NCBI GenBank assembly: GCA_902556065.1
Contig: CACDUV010000002.1
Coordinates: 32,203 to 96,202, forward strand
Reading direction: 5' to 3'
Source of the DNA: an uncultured Pelagibacteraceae bacterium
GTDB taxonomy: Bacteria > Pseudomonadota > Alphaproteobacteria > Pelagibacterales > Pelagibacteraceae
DNA length: 64,000 nucleotides
Positions 16,862 to 25,500 of the stretch are shown piece by piece. Position 1 is the stretch's first letter. Every line of letters starts with the position of its first letter. The notes beneath the pieces were generated by a model that searched no databases, was not told the origin of the DNA, and saw nothing but the letters and a program-made list of their open reading frames with translations. The position numbers and the translations under genes are program-made.

Positions 16862-17566
16862 ATGCAACAATATCTTCAAAATAAAAAAGGCCTTGTAGAG
16901 GGTGTTTTTGATCAGGTTTATAGTAAATACGATTTGATGAATGATTTCATGTCACTTGGCATTCATCGATTTTGGAAAAAGAGTCTGATCAATATTATGA
17001 AACCATCTCCAAACAAAAAGTTAATAGATGTTGCTTGTGGAACTGGAGATGTTGGTAAATTATTTTTGGATAATACAAATCAAATGTCGGAAGTCACTTG
17101 TATAGATCCAAATAAAGGCATGATTACTCAAGGCAAGCAAAAATTATCTAACTATAAAAATATAAAATGGATTAATGCATCTGCTGAAAAACTTCCGCTT
17201 CAAGGTAATCTGTTTGATTATTATACAATAAGCTTTGGACTGAGAAATACAAAGAATTTAGATAAAGCTTTATCAGAAGCATATAGAGTATTAAAACCTG
17301 GAGGAATATTTCTGTGTTTAGAATTTTCAAAAATTCAAAATTCTAACTTAGATTTTATTTATAAAAATTATTCAAAAATAATTCCTCACATTGGCCAACT
17401 CATTGTTGGTGATAAAAAACCATACGAATATTTGGTAAAAAGTATTGAGGAATTTATTAATCAAGAAGAATTGATTGATTTAATGAAGGTAAATAACTTT
17501 ACTAAATGCAAATATAGAAATTTTTCTGGAGGTATAGTTTCTATACATAGTGGTTGGAAGATATAA
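16862..17566 (+). CDS. ubiE: Demethylubiquinone/demethylmenaquinone C-methyltransferase
   Basis: UbiE adds the C-methyl group in ubiquinone synthesis. The 234-residue SAM-dependent enzyme has FDQVYSKYDLMND, the family N-terminus. It also has the SAM-binding motif VACGTGDVG, and the SFGLRN and RVLKPGGIFLCLEFS motifs. Its stop overlaps the ubiB ATG (TAATG), so the two ubiquinone genes are coupled. Confidence 0.95.
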   Translation: MQQYLQNKKGLVEGVFDQVYSKYDLMNDFMSLGIHRFWKKSLINIMKPSPNKKLIDVACGTGDVGKLFLDNTNQMSEVTCIDPNKGMITQGKQKLSNYKNIKWINASAEKLPLQGNLFDYYTISFGLRNTKNLDKALSEAYRVLKPGGIFLCLEFSKIQNSNLDFIYKNYSKIIPHIGQLIVGDKKPYEYLVKSIEEFINQEELIDLMKVNNFTKCKYRNFSGGIVSIHSGWKI

Positions 17567-19134
17567 TGCTAAAAAAATTAATTACTTTATTTAAATTAGG
17601 AAGAAAAATTGCAAAATCTGATATCCTAGATATCGCATCAAAATTTAAAAAACCACCAGTAGCAATCACAATTCTATTTCAGCTGCTAGCTATCTCTTTT
17701 GAAAAAAAAGAATTAAATCAACATGTGCAAGACGACGGCGAAAGACTTTCAAAATCATTAGAGTCGATGGGTACAACTTTTATAAAATTAGGTCAATTTT
17801 TAGCTACCAGGCCAGATATTATAGGAGAGGAACTTTCTTCAAAACTGGAAAAATTACAAGATCGTGTACCAGCGTTTTCTATTAATCAAGCAAGAGAAAT
17901 AATTAAGACTGATTTAGGTAATAATGCATATAATTCTATTATAGATTTAAGCGAACCAGTTGCAGCTGCATCAATAGCACAGGTTCATAAAGCTAAAATA
18001 AATGACAATGGTACGATTAAAGACGTAGCAATAAAAATTATAAGACCAGACATTAAAAAAATATTTAATGAGGAAATTGATGCAATGATGCTATTTGCTT
18101 TTATTGTTGAATCATTTTTAAAAAAAACAAAAAGATTAAAACTTGTAGAAGTTGTTTTTTTATTGAAAGAAATAACTAACCTAGAAATGGATTTAAGATT
18201 TGAGGCAGCTGCTGCAAATGAATATGCAGAAAATACAAAAAATGATGCTGGATTTAAAGTTCCTGAAATATATTGGAATTTTACTAGTGAAAATGTGATG
18301 ACATTAGATTGGATAGATGGTGTTTCTATTCGTGAAACAGAGGAGCTGAAAAAAAGAAATCTAAATACCAGTAAAATTGCTGAAGATATTATCCAACATT
18401 TTTTAAGACATGCTGTTAGGGATGGTTTTTTTCATGCTGATATGCACCAAGGAAATATATTTATTGATGAGAGTGGTCAAATAGCTCCAATAGATTTTGG
18501 CATTATGGGTAGATTAGACAAAATGAGCAAACGTTTTTTAGCTGAAATTTTATTTGGATTTATTCAAAGAGATTACAAAAAAGTAGCTGAAGTTCACTTA
18601 GTAGCAGGATTGGTCCCTAAAAATGTCCCAATAGATGACCTTGCCCAGGCATTAAGGTCAATAGGGGAACCTATATTTGGCCAAGAAGTTAAAGATATTT
18701 CGGGTGGAAAATTATTAAAACAACTTTTTGATGTTACAGAAAAATTCAATATGCAAACTCAGCCCCAGTTATTAATGTTACAAAAAACAATGGTTGTAGT
18801 TGAAGGGGTTGCTAGAAAATTAAACCCTAAAACCAATATTTGGACAACTTCTAAGCCAGTTCTTGAAAATTGGTTAAGAGAAACAAAAGATCCTATAAAT
18901 AATTTTAACGAAACACTAAAAAATAGCACTGAAGTAATTAAAAGATTACCTGAGTTACCTGAAATCATGGACAAAGCAAATCAAGCACTAACATTTTTAG
19001 CTAGTGGACAAATTCCACAAAACTCTAATTCTTATACAGCTTTAAACGATAAAAAATCTGAAATGATAGCATTTAGAAACCAATCTATTATTGGCTTATT
19101 ACTCCTTGTAATTCTCGGTCTTATAGTATTTTAA
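17566..19134 (+). CDS. ubiB: Ubiquinone biosynthesis protein UbiB (ADCK/ABC1 atypical kinase)
   Basis: UbiB is a membrane-associated atypical kinase/ATPase needed for ubiquinone synthesis or trafficking. The 522-residue protein has the KxGQ extension motif FIKLGQFLATRPDI, the alanine-rich loop AAASIAQVHKA, and the catalytic HADMHQGNIF. The PIDFGIMG metal-binding motif is also present. A C-terminal transmembrane helix (SIIGLLLLVILGLIVF) anchors it. I took ATG 17566 because it shares a base with the ubiE stop; an in-frame ATG at 17554 is an alternative four codons longer. Confidence 0.94.
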   Translation: MLKKLITLFKLGRKIAKSDILDIASKFKKPPVAITILFQLLAISFEKKELNQHVQDDGERLSKSLESMGTTFIKLGQFLATRPDIIGEELSSKLEKLQDRVPAFSINQAREIIKTDLGNNAYNSIIDLSEPVAAASIAQVHKAKINDNGTIKDVAIKIIRPDIKKIFNEEIDAMMLFAFIVESFLKKTKRLKLVEVVFLLKEITNLEMDLRFEAAAANEYAENTKNDAGFKVPEIYWNFTSENVMTLDWIDGVSIRETEELKKRNLNTSKIAEDIIQHFLRHAVRDGFFHADMHQGNIFIDESGQIAPIDFGIMGRLDKMSKRFLAEILFGFIQRDYKKVAEVHLVAGLVPKNVPIDDLAQALRSIGEPIFGQEVKDISGGKLLKQLFDVTEKFNMQTQPQLLMLQKTMVVVEGVARKLNPKTNIWTTSKPVLENWLRETKDPINNFNETLKNSTEVIKRLPELPEIMDKANQALTFLASGQIPQNSNSYTALNDKKSEMIAFRNQSIIGLLLLVILGLIVF

Positions 19135-19142
19135 TTCTGCAA

Positions 19143-20348
19143 ATGAAAAAACTTAGTAGCAAAAAAATTCTGTTTATTATTTGTGGTGGTATTTCAGCTT
19201 ATAAAAGTCTTGAAACTATAAGATTATTAAAAAAAAATGGTGCAGAAATAAAAACAATACTTACATCTAGTGCTAAAGAATTTGTAACTCCATTATCAGT
19301 AGCATCATTATCTCAAGGTAAAGTTTATAGTGATTTGTTTAGCTTAGAAAATGAAACTGAAATGGATCATATATCACTTTCTAGATGGGCAGACGTAATT
19401 GTAGTTGCTCCAACAACTGCGAATACAATTTCAAAATTAGCGCAAGGTACTACTGATGATTTGGCTTCTACTGTTATACTGGCTTCAAATAAACAAATTT
19501 ATTTAGCTCCAGCAATGAATGTTAGAATGTGGCAACATAATTCTACAATAATTAATTTAAAAAAATTGAAAGATTTTGGTTATAAATTTATTGGTCCAGA
19601 AATAGGAGATATGGCATGTGGAGAATACGGTGAAGGTAAAATGTCCGAACCATTAAAAATTGCAGATGAATTAAACCAATTTTTTTTAAACCAAAGTCAA
19701 AATAAAAAATTTAAAGCTTTAGTTACCGCAGGACCAACAAATGAATATATCGATCCTGTGAGATTTATAACAAATAAATCAAGTGGTAAACAAGGATATG
19801 AGTTAGCCAAATGTCTATCAAAAAAAGGTTTTGATACAACCTTGATTTCAGGACCAACTAATCTAGAGGTAGAAAAAGATATTAAACTTATCGAAGTTGA
19901 AACAGCAGATGAAATGTTTGCTGCTACTCAAAATAATTTACCTGTAGATGTAGCAATTTTTTCAGCAGCAGTATCAGACTTTAAAGTAAAAAATAAATCT
20001 TTAAATAAAATAAAAAAAAAAGAAGCATTAAATTTAAATTTAGAAAAAAATGTTGATATTTTAAATTATATATCAAATCATAATTCTATGAGGCCTGAAA
20101 TTGTCATTGGTTTTGCAGCAGAAACAAATAATGTTTTAAAAAATGCAGATGAGAAATTAAATAAAAAAAATTGTGACTGGATAATTTCCAACGATGTTTC
20201 TAAAAAAAATATTGGATTTAATTCTGATTATAATGAAGTTACGATCCATTATAAAAATAAGTCTTTAAAAAGTGAAGTGCTACCATACAAACGAAAATCT
20301 GAAATTTCTGAAGAAATAGTTGATAGAATAATTGATCAATTAAATTGA
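19143..20348 (+). CDS. coaBC: Bifunctional phosphopantothenoylcysteine decarboxylase/synthetase
   Basis: CoaBC makes 4'-phosphopantetheine from phosphopantothenate and cysteine for coenzyme A. The N-terminal flavoprotein domain (CGGISAYKS, PAMNVRMW, GDMACGEYGEGKM with the catalytic Cys) covers about residues 1-180. The C-terminal CoaB domain starts at ALVTAGPTNEYIDPVRFI and includes NKSSGKQG and AVSDF. Length 401 is normal. Its stop overlaps the dut ATG (TGATG). Confidence 0.96.
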   Translation: MKKLSSKKILFIICGGISAYKSLETIRLLKKNGAEIKTILTSSAKEFVTPLSVASLSQGKVYSDLFSLENETEMDHISLSRWADVIVVAPTTANTISKLAQGTTDDLASTVILASNKQIYLAPAMNVRMWQHNSTIINLKKLKDFGYKFIGPEIGDMACGEYGEGKMSEPLKIADELNQFFLNQSQNKKFKALVTAGPTNEYIDPVRFITNKSSGKQGYELAKCLSKKGFDTTLISGPTNLEVEKDIKLIEVETADEMFAATQNNLPVDVAIFSAAVSDFKVKNKSLNKIKKKEALNLNLEKNVDILNYISNHNSMRPEIVIGFAAETNNVLKNADEKLNKKNCDWIISNDVSKKNIGFNSDYNEVTIHYKNKSLKSEVLPYKRKSEISEEIVDRIIDQLN

Positions 20349-20785
20349 TGGCAAAAATCCTTGTAAAAAAATTAGATCCTTCAATAGAGTTACCTGATTA
20401 TAAATCAGAAGGAGCTTCAGGAATGGACCTTATGGCATTTATAAAGGAACCTATTCTACTTAAATCTCAAAATTCATGTTTAGTCCCAACTGGAATTGCT
20501 GTTGCTTTTTCAAATGAATTTGAAATTCAAATAAGACCGCGATCAGGTTTGGCTGCAAAAAATAAAATTAGTGTTTTAAATACACCTGGAACAATAGATA
20601 GTGATTACAGAGGCGAGATAAAAGTGATACTTTATAATCATGGAAAAGAAGATTTTTTAATAAACAATAAAGACAGAATAGCTCAAATGGTTCTTGCACC
20701 AGTAATAAAAATGAATTTTGAAGAAACAAAAGAGCTTCCAGAAACAATAAGAGGCGAAGGCGGGTTTGGCTCAACAGGAAAATGA
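20348..20785 (+). CDS. dut: dUTP diphosphatase
   Basis: Dut hydrolyses dUTP to dUMP and keeps uracil out of DNA. The 145-residue trimeric-type enzyme shows all five motifs, including SGMDLMA, RPRSGLAAKN, the catalytic GTIDSDYRGEI and the C-terminal RGEGGFGSTG arm. ATG 20348 is preferred over TTG 20345; it shares a base with the coaBC stop. The coaBC-dut pairing is common in bacteria. The stop overlaps the next ATG. Confidence 0.97.
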   Translation: MAKILVKKLDPSIELPDYKSEGASGMDLMAFIKEPILLKSQNSCLVPTGIAVAFSNEFEIQIRPRSGLAAKNKISVLNTPGTIDSDYRGEIKVILYNHGKEDFLINNKDRIAQMVLAPVIKMNFEETKELPETIRGEGGFGSTGK

Positions 20786-21537
20786 GCAAAAAATTAAACA
20801 AAAAACAAATCGAACGTTTTTCAAGACAAATCATACTAAAAAATGTTGGTATTTTAGGCCAAAATAAAATTACAAATTCAAAAGTATTGATAATAGGTAT
20901 GGGAGGACTCGGATGTCCTGTGGCAGAATTCTTGACTAGGTCAGGAATTGGCTCATTAGGAATTGTAGATCATGATCGAATTAGCCTTTCAAATATTCAT
21001 AGGCAAAGTTTATTTAATGAAAAAGATTTAAATCAATCAAAAGTTAAAATTGCTAAAAAAAAGTTAAACGAGATTAATTCTTTAACAAAAATAATAATTT
21101 TTAATTACAAATTAAATAAATCTAATTTTCAAAAAATTATTAAAGATTATGATTATATTGTTGATGGAACTGATAATTTTGAAAGTAAATTTCTAATTAA
21201 TGACTTGAGTTTGAAGCATAAAAAGTTTTTAGTAACTGGTGCCATAAGTAAGTTTGATGGTCATATTTTTACATTTAATTTTAAAAATAAAAATCAACCA
21301 TGTCTTCGATGTTTTTATCAAGAGGAAAATATATCAGATGAAATACTCAATTGTGAATATGAGGGGATCTTAGGAACTGTTGCTGGAATTGTTGGCACAA
21401 TGCAAGCAAATGAGATTTTAAAAAATATTTTGAATATAGGCCAAAATTTAAATAACTATATTTTAATTATTGATTTATTAAATTTAAATTTTAGAAAAGC
21501 AAGAATTAAAAAAAGAAAAAACTGTCTATGCGATTAA
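20782..21537 (+). CDS. ThiF/MoeB-family E1-like adenylyltransferase
   Basis: This 251-residue protein adenylates the C-terminal glycine of a ubiquitin-like sulfur carrier (MoaD or ThiS type). It has the N-terminal RFSRQIILKNVG stretch and the ATP loop GMGGLGCPVAEFL. The HRQSLF arginine-finger region, the DGTDNFESKF motif and a zinc CxxC (CLRC) follow. The second zinc pair at the C-terminus is CLC (Cys248, Cys250), a CxC where the family usually has CxxC, and the protein ends one residue later. Whether the partner is MoaD or ThiS cannot be told here; neither gene is in the window. Confidence 0.88.
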   Translation: MSKKLNKKQIERFSRQIILKNVGILGQNKITNSKVLIIGMGGLGCPVAEFLTRSGIGSLGIVDHDRISLSNIHRQSLFNEKDLNQSKVKIAKKKLNEINSLTKIIIFNYKLNKSNFQKIIKDYDYIVDGTDNFESKFLINDLSLKHKKFLVTGAISKFDGHIFTFNFKNKNQPCLRCFYQEENISDEILNCEYEGILGTVAGIVGTMQANEILKNILNIGQNLNNYILIIDLLNLNFRKARIKKRKNCLCD

Positions 21538-21968
21538 TTATTAGAACAATTTTAATTTTTATTTTATCAATATCAATAAGCTTAGCAAATGAGATATTTG
21601 TCTCTTTAAAAAAAAATAAAGTAAACGTTAGATACGGTCCAAGTTTTGATTCAGATGTGAAATATGTTTATAAAAAAATTAATCTTCCTTTAAAACAAAT
21701 TGATAAAAAAGAAAACTTTAGAAGAATTATAGACTTTAAAAATAATGGTGGGTGGATACATACATCTCAGTTAAAAAAAAATAATTCTGTAATAGCAGCC
21801 AAAGATAAAATTTTATTTAAAAGCCCTACATCTTTTGCAAAACCAATTGCTCTTATTAAGAAAGGGAGGTTATTAATATTAGAAAAATGTGAGCAAGAAT
21901 GGTGTGAAATAACCTCTGGAGAATTTCAAGGTTGGATTAAAACAGATAATATCTGGGGATTTAATTAA
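21528..21968 (+). CDS. Exported SH3-domain protein (COG3807 type)
   Basis: This is a 146-residue protein with a signal peptide (cleavage near SLA-NE, residue 21) followed by two SH3b-like repeats. The first has VNVRYGPSFDSDVKYVYK and GGWIHTSQL; the second has CEQEWCEITSGEFQGWIKTDNIWG. Bacterial SH3b domains usually bind peptidoglycan or other envelope targets. It overlaps the upstream gene by 10 bp and ends convergently with the DUF3501 gene. Its exact role is unknown. Confidence 0.85.
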   Translation: MRLIIRTILIFILSISISLANEIFVSLKKNKVNVRYGPSFDSDVKYVYKKINLPLKQIDKKENFRRIIDFKNNGGWIHTSQLKKNNSVIAAKDKILFKSPTSFAKPIALIKKGRLLILEKCEQEWCEITSGEFQGWIKTDNIWGFN

Positions 21969-22564
21969 CTAAAATCAGCTGAAAGTGACTTTTTATTTTC
22001 AGTAGAGAGTTTAGTGGTATGGGAATATTCTTTATGATCTATTCCAATTTCAACTTCAGTTTCTTCAGACTTAAATTTGGCTATTTGGTCATCAGTAAAA
22101 TTAAAATGAATAAATTGAACTGAAGAGGCTTTCCCTTTAGCTGATGTTCTATCAACATCTTCCTCTGGTATGGCTTTTATTTTTTCACCATTAATTTTCA
22201 TAAACACTGTTTCTTCTATTCCACCTACTTTTCCTAGAAAAGCTGAACGTGATATAGGGTTGTCTATTTCAAACATCAGTGTAGCTGTTAATTCTTTACC
22301 ATTTGGTATTAGAGGATTATATGCTGATAACTCATCTTTAAGTTGCTCGTCTCCACCTTTTTCAATGTATAGCATTTCTTGGACCTGTGCTAACATAGTT
22401 TCAAAACTCTCAAAATAAAAAGTCGCGTAGGGACCTAAAGCTATTCTTCTATTTTTTTTAAAATCAACAATATTTTTTCTTAGTTCTCTTCTGTTCTCAA
22501 TATAAACATCTAAAGGCATGATGTCTTCTTTTAGAATTTTTCTTTTTTCTCTAGGCATGATCAT
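21965..22564 (-). CDS. DUF3501-family protein
   Basis: This 199-residue soluble protein matches the DUF3501 family as I recall it (DIMPLDVYIENRRELR near the start, RIALGPYATFYFES, and NGKELTATLMFEID). No catalytic motif is recognised. It is consistently linked with a CCG-domain Fe-S protein and rubrerythrin, as here. The start ATG 22564 overlaps the stop of the Fe-S gene (ATGA); a second ATG is at 22558. A role beside the Fe-S protein in peroxide or redox defence is inferred from context only. Confidence 0.82.
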   Translation of the reverse strand: MIMPREKRKILKEDIMPLDVYIENRRELRKNIVDFKKNRRIALGPYATFYFESFETMLAQVQEMLYIEKGGDEQLKDELSAYNPLIPNGKELTATLMFEIDNPISRSAFLGKVGGIEETVFMKINGEKIKAIPEEDVDRTSAKGKASSVQFIHFNFTDDQIAKFKSEETEVEIGIDHKEYSHTTKLSTENKKSLSADFS

Positions 22565-23892
22565 AATTTATAACTTTTTGCCATTAATTCGATAGGGTGT
22601 AGTGCCTCATCGTTAGAAATATTTGTATCTACCTCAAGCTGTTTTAAATGTTTACCTGCCAAAGGACAGTCTGATGCCATATATTTATTATTTTTATTTT
22701 TAATTTGTCTCGCTGTAGGTCTACCAACTTTATTTGCTAGATCGTGTGTTTCTTTCATCACACCAAAAGTTCCTCCGTGACCCGCACATCTTTCAACTAC
22801 ATCAATTTTTATATTTGGTATTAGTTTTAACATGTCTCTTGCTTTAATACCCATATTCTGAGCTCTAGCATGACATGCATGATGTACAGTCACACCACCA
22901 TCAATTTCTTTAAGCCCTTCAACTAATCCCTCATTGTTTGCTATATCAACAACATACTCATCCACATCCAAAACATTTGCAGACAATTTTTTAATTTTTT
23001 CATCATTTGGTAACAGCAAAGGCCACTCAAATTTTAACATCAATCCGCAACTTGCAGTCAAAGTTACCACTTTATAACCTTTATCAATCCATTCTATTAG
23101 ATCTTTTGAAACTTTCTTGGCTTGTTCAACAACTTTTGGAAGATCTGCTTGCTCTAGAAATGGCATTCCACAGCAACCAGGATAAGCCTCCTGAACCTCT
23201 ACACCATTTTTTTTCAAAACTTTTAAAGCAGCAACACCAGTATTTTTTTTATTAAAATTTACAAAACAAGTTGAATAGATAACAACTTTTCTATCTTTTA
23301 AAGGTGTCTCATAGTTTATTTTATCTTTATTTTTTTTAAAGAAGTTTGAAAAAGTTTCTGAGTTGTACTTTGGCAACTGAACTCTTTTATCTATTCCAGC
23401 AATAATTTCTAAGATTTTTCTAATTAATTTATTTTTAATATTTGATGCCCAGTTAACTATTTTAGAGAACATGACGCCAATTTTAGCATTTCGATCTATT
23501 TGAGCTAATTGTGTTGGTACGCTTGGCAATTTACCTAATTTTTTTTGAGCTGTTCTATACCTCAGCATTAAGTGTGGAAAGTCTAGATCAAAATCATGTG
23601 GAGGAACATATGGACACTTAGTCATAAAACACATATCACACAAAGTACAAGAATCTACAACAGGTGCAAATTGATCACTTGATAAACTATCCACATCCTC
23701 GTTTTTAGAATCATCAATCATGTCAAATAATTTTGGGAAAGAATCACAAAGATTAAAGCACCTTCTACATCCATGGCAGATCTCAAAGACTCTTCTCATT
23801 TCAGCATCTAATTTTTCAGGATTTAAAAAATCAGAATTTTCAAAATCTATTGGATGTCTAATAGGTGCACTTAAACTTCCTTCTTTACTCAT
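22561..23892 (-). CDS. GlpC-like (Fe-S)-binding protein with CCG domains
   Basis: This 443-residue protein has two N-terminal 4Fe-4S motifs, CHGCRRCFNLC near residue 36 and CTLCDMCFMTKCP near 80. Two CCG-type domains follow: PGCCGMPFLEQ near 230, and CHARAQNMG with RCAGHGGTFG towards the C-terminus. This is the architecture of GlpC/HdrB-like electron-transfer subunits. No dehydrogenase partner is adjacent; the neighbours are rubrerythrin and DUF3501. It is therefore probably the electron donor side of a rubrerythrin-linked peroxide reduction path (inference). It is transcribed after rbr, across a hairpin at 23923-23946. Confidence 0.87.
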   Translation of the reverse strand: MSKEGSLSAPIRHPIDFENSDFLNPEKLDAEMRRVFEICHGCRRCFNLCDSFPKLFDMIDDSKNEDVDSLSSDQFAPVVDSCTLCDMCFMTKCPYVPPHDFDLDFPHLMLRYRTAQKKLGKLPSVPTQLAQIDRNAKIGVMFSKIVNWASNIKNKLIRKILEIIAGIDKRVQLPKYNSETFSNFFKKNKDKINYETPLKDRKVVIYSTCFVNFNKKNTGVAALKVLKKNGVEVQEAYPGCCGMPFLEQADLPKVVEQAKKVSKDLIEWIDKGYKVVTLTASCGLMLKFEWPLLLPNDEKIKKLSANVLDVDEYVVDIANNEGLVEGLKEIDGGVTVHHACHARAQNMGIKARDMLKLIPNIKIDVVERCAGHGGTFGVMKETHDLANKVGRPTARQIKNKNNKYMASDCPLAGKHLKQLEVDTNISNDEALHPIELMAKSYKL

Positions 23893-23922
23893 GTAATTAA
23901 TTTTTTGAAATTTGAATTGTTT

Positions 23923-23946
23923 TTAGTGGGCAATTAAGCCCACTAA
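23923..23946 (-). other. Intercistronic hairpin after rbr
   Basis: A perfect 9-bp stem (TTAGTGGGC / GCCCACTAA) encloses a 6-base loop, nine bases after the rbr stop. On the transcribed strand it is followed by AAAAAC and not a U tract. It is thus a weak terminator at best and more likely an RNA-stabilising hairpin. It would allow more rubrerythrin than downstream Fe-S protein to be made. Confidence 0.7.
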
Positions 23947-23955
23947 GAAATTTGA

Positions 23956-24372
23956 TTAGCTGATAGACTCTAAAGTTTTTTGAAATTTACCAGCATGTGA
24001 TTTTTCAGCTTTTGCTAAAGTTTCAAACCAGTCAGCAATTTCTTCAAAACCTTCTTCTCTTGCCGTTTTAGCCATACCTGGGTACATATCAGTGTATTCA
24101 TGCGTCTCACCTTGTACCGCAGAAGCTAGGTTAGCCTTTGTTTCACCAATTGGCATACCAGTTCCTGGATCACCAACTTCTTCTAGATACTCCAAATGAC
24201 CATGTGCGTGACCGGTTTCACCTTCAGCTGTTGATCTAAAAACTGCAGCTACATCATTGTAACCTTCTATGTCAGCCTTTTGTGCAAAATAAAGATATCT
24301 TCTGTTTGCTTGACTTTCACCAGCAAACGCTTCTTTTAAATTTTCTTCTGTTTTACTTCCTTTTAAAGACAT
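23956..24372 (-). CDS. rbr: Rubrerythrin (di-iron domain only)
   Basis: Rubrerythrin reduces hydrogen peroxide at a di-iron site. The 138-residue protein has the ligands in [13 protein letters not shown] near residue 17, [19 protein letters not shown] and the final AEKSHAGKF. It ends there, without the C-terminal rubredoxin domain seen in classical rubrerythrins, so an external electron donor is needed. The adjacent Fe-S gene is a good candidate. A strong Shine-Dalgarno (AAGGAG), a TTGACA promoter and a candidate Irr box lie upstream. Confidence 0.93.
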   Translation of the reverse strand: MSLKGSKTEENLKEAFAGESQANRRYLYFAQKADIEGYNDVAAVFRSTAEGETGHAHGHLEYLEEVGDPGTGMPIGETKANLASAVQGETHEYTDMYPGMAKTAREEGFEEIADWFETLAKAEKSHAGKFQKTLESIS

Positions 24373-24399
24373 TATTTCTCCTTTTTATGATTATTAAAT

Positions 24400-24427
24400 C
24401 ATATAATGCATCTTAAAGGTATGTCAA
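24400..24427 (-). promoter_or_regulatory. rbr: Sigma-70 promoter of rbr
   Basis: On the minus strand TTGACA (24422-24427) is followed after 16 bases by TATATG (24400-24405). The candidate Irr box abuts the upstream edge of the -35 element. The distance to the rbr ATG (24372) leaves a leader of about 20 bases with an AAGGAG ribosome site. Confidence 0.65.
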
Positions 24428-24446
24428 TAGTTTAGAATTATTATAA
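24427..24446. promoter_or_regulatory. Candidate Irr box (ICE-like) upstream of rbr
   Basis: ATAGTTTAGAATTATTATAA matches the rhizobial iron-control-element half site TTTAGAA and a degenerate second half. It is identical in 19 of 20 positions to the site before irr (24912-24931, reverse strand). Its location just upstream of the rbr -35 box fits regulation of the rbr operon by the Irr encoded next door. Confidence 0.65.
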
Positions 24447-24476
24447 TGTAGTTTTTAAGTGTATGATTTAATTAAA

Positions 24477-24905
24477 TTATTTTTGATTTTGATTATCACT
24501 CGCAACTCTAACCAAAACTTCAACGGAATTTATTTTTTTTCCTGTAATATTTTTTCTAATATTTATTTTGTCTATATCACTTTCATTTAAATCGATTAGC
24601 TCATGCGTGTCTTCATCAAAAAAATGATGATGTGCTAATGTGTTTGTATCAAAATAACTTTTATGACTATCAATTGATATTTCTTTTAAATATCCTTTTT
24701 TTTCCAATGCGTGAACCGTGTTGTAAACTGTAGCCAGAGATATTTTCTCATTCATTTTTTCAGATATCATTTTTACAAGATCGTTAATTGTGAAATGAAA
24801 AGTTTTTTCTCTATTAAACAAAACTTCGCACATGTTTACTCTTTGCTTGGTAGGTCTAAGACCCACTTCTCTTAATTTTTCAATAAAATTGCAGTTTTTT
24901 GGCAT
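24477..24905 (-). CDS. irr: Irr-type Fur-family regulator
   Basis: Irr is a heme-responsive Fur-family repressor/activator that controls iron use in alphaproteobacteria. The 142-residue protein has the Irr-like N-terminus LREVGLRPTKQRV and the winged helix SLATVYNTVHALEKKGYL. The HHHFFDEDTHELIDL metal/heme region contains the His triplet characteristic of Irr. It precedes fabA-fabB-fabI divergently, as in Rhizobiales. A candidate Irr box 6 bp before its start suggests autoregulation. The alternative call, PerR, is less likely because of the context and the HHH motif. Confidence 0.85.
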   Translation of the reverse strand: MPKNCNFIEKLREVGLRPTKQRVNMCEVLFNREKTFHFTINDLVKMISEKMNEKISLATVYNTVHALEKKGYLKEISIDSHKSYFDTNTLAHHHFFDEDTHELIDLNESDIDKINIRKNITGKKINSVEVLVRVASDNQNQK

Positions 24906-24911
24906 TGTTTT

Positions 24912-24931
24912 TTATAATTATTCTAAACTAT
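24912..24931. promoter_or_regulatory. Candidate Irr box in the irr-fabA divergent region
   Basis: TTATAATTATTCTAAACTAT is the reverse complement of the rbr-upstream site with a single difference. It lies six bases before the irr ATG. On the plus strand it falls in the spacer of a weak fabA promoter candidate (TTGTTT 24905-24910, TATGAA 24929-24934). It could therefore control irr, fabA or both. Confidence 0.65.
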
Positions 24932-24999
24932 GAATAAAAATATAGTGTTTTATTATATTATATTAGGATTAAATCAAGTAATAAGGGAGCTCAAATTTT

Positions 25000-25500
25000 A
25001 TGAAAAAAAACTCATACTCCTATAATGATCTCATAACTTGTGGAAATGGTGAACTTTTTGGTCCTGGTAACGCTAAATTACCTCTTCCACCAATGCTTAT
25101 GTTTGACAGAATAACAGAAATCAATGAAAATAACGGTGCATTTAATAAAGGCTCTTTAAAAGCTGAATTAGATATTAAAAATGATCTTTGGTTTTTTGAT
25201 TGTCATTTTAAAAAAGATCCAGTTATGCCAGGATGTTTAGGTTTAGATGCTATGTGGCAACTGGTAGGGTTTTTTCTAGGTTGGCTAGGAAATCCTGGAA
25301 AAGGAAGAGCTTTAGGGGTAGGTACTGTAAAATTTACAGGTGAAGTTTTACAGAGTGTAAAAAATGTAAGATATGAAATAGATATGAAAAAAATTATGTC
25401 TCCTGGTGGAACAACCGTGGGTCTTGCTAATGGAATTGTACTTGCAGATGACAAAAAAATATATTCAGCAGAAAGTTTGAAAGTGGGGTTATTTAAATAA
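25000..25500 (+). CDS. fabA: 3-hydroxydecanoyl-ACP dehydratase/isomerase FabA
   Basis: FabA dehydrates 3-hydroxyacyl-ACP and isomerises the product to the cis-3 isomer, opening unsaturated fatty acid synthesis. The 166-residue hot-dog protein has the catalytic His in [22 protein letters not shown] near residue 68, and the Asp in the same GLDAMWQ helix. A Shine-Dalgarno GGGAG precedes the ATG. Its stop overlaps the fabB ATG (TAATG). Confidence 0.96.
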   Translation: MKKNSYSYNDLITCGNGELFGPGNAKLPLPPMLMFDRITEINENNGAFNKGSLKAELDIKNDLWFFDCHFKKDPVMPGCLGLDAMWQLVGFFLGWLGNPGKGRALGVGTVKFTGEVLQSVKNVRYEIDMKKIMSPGGTTVGLANGIVLADDKKIYSAESLKVGLFK

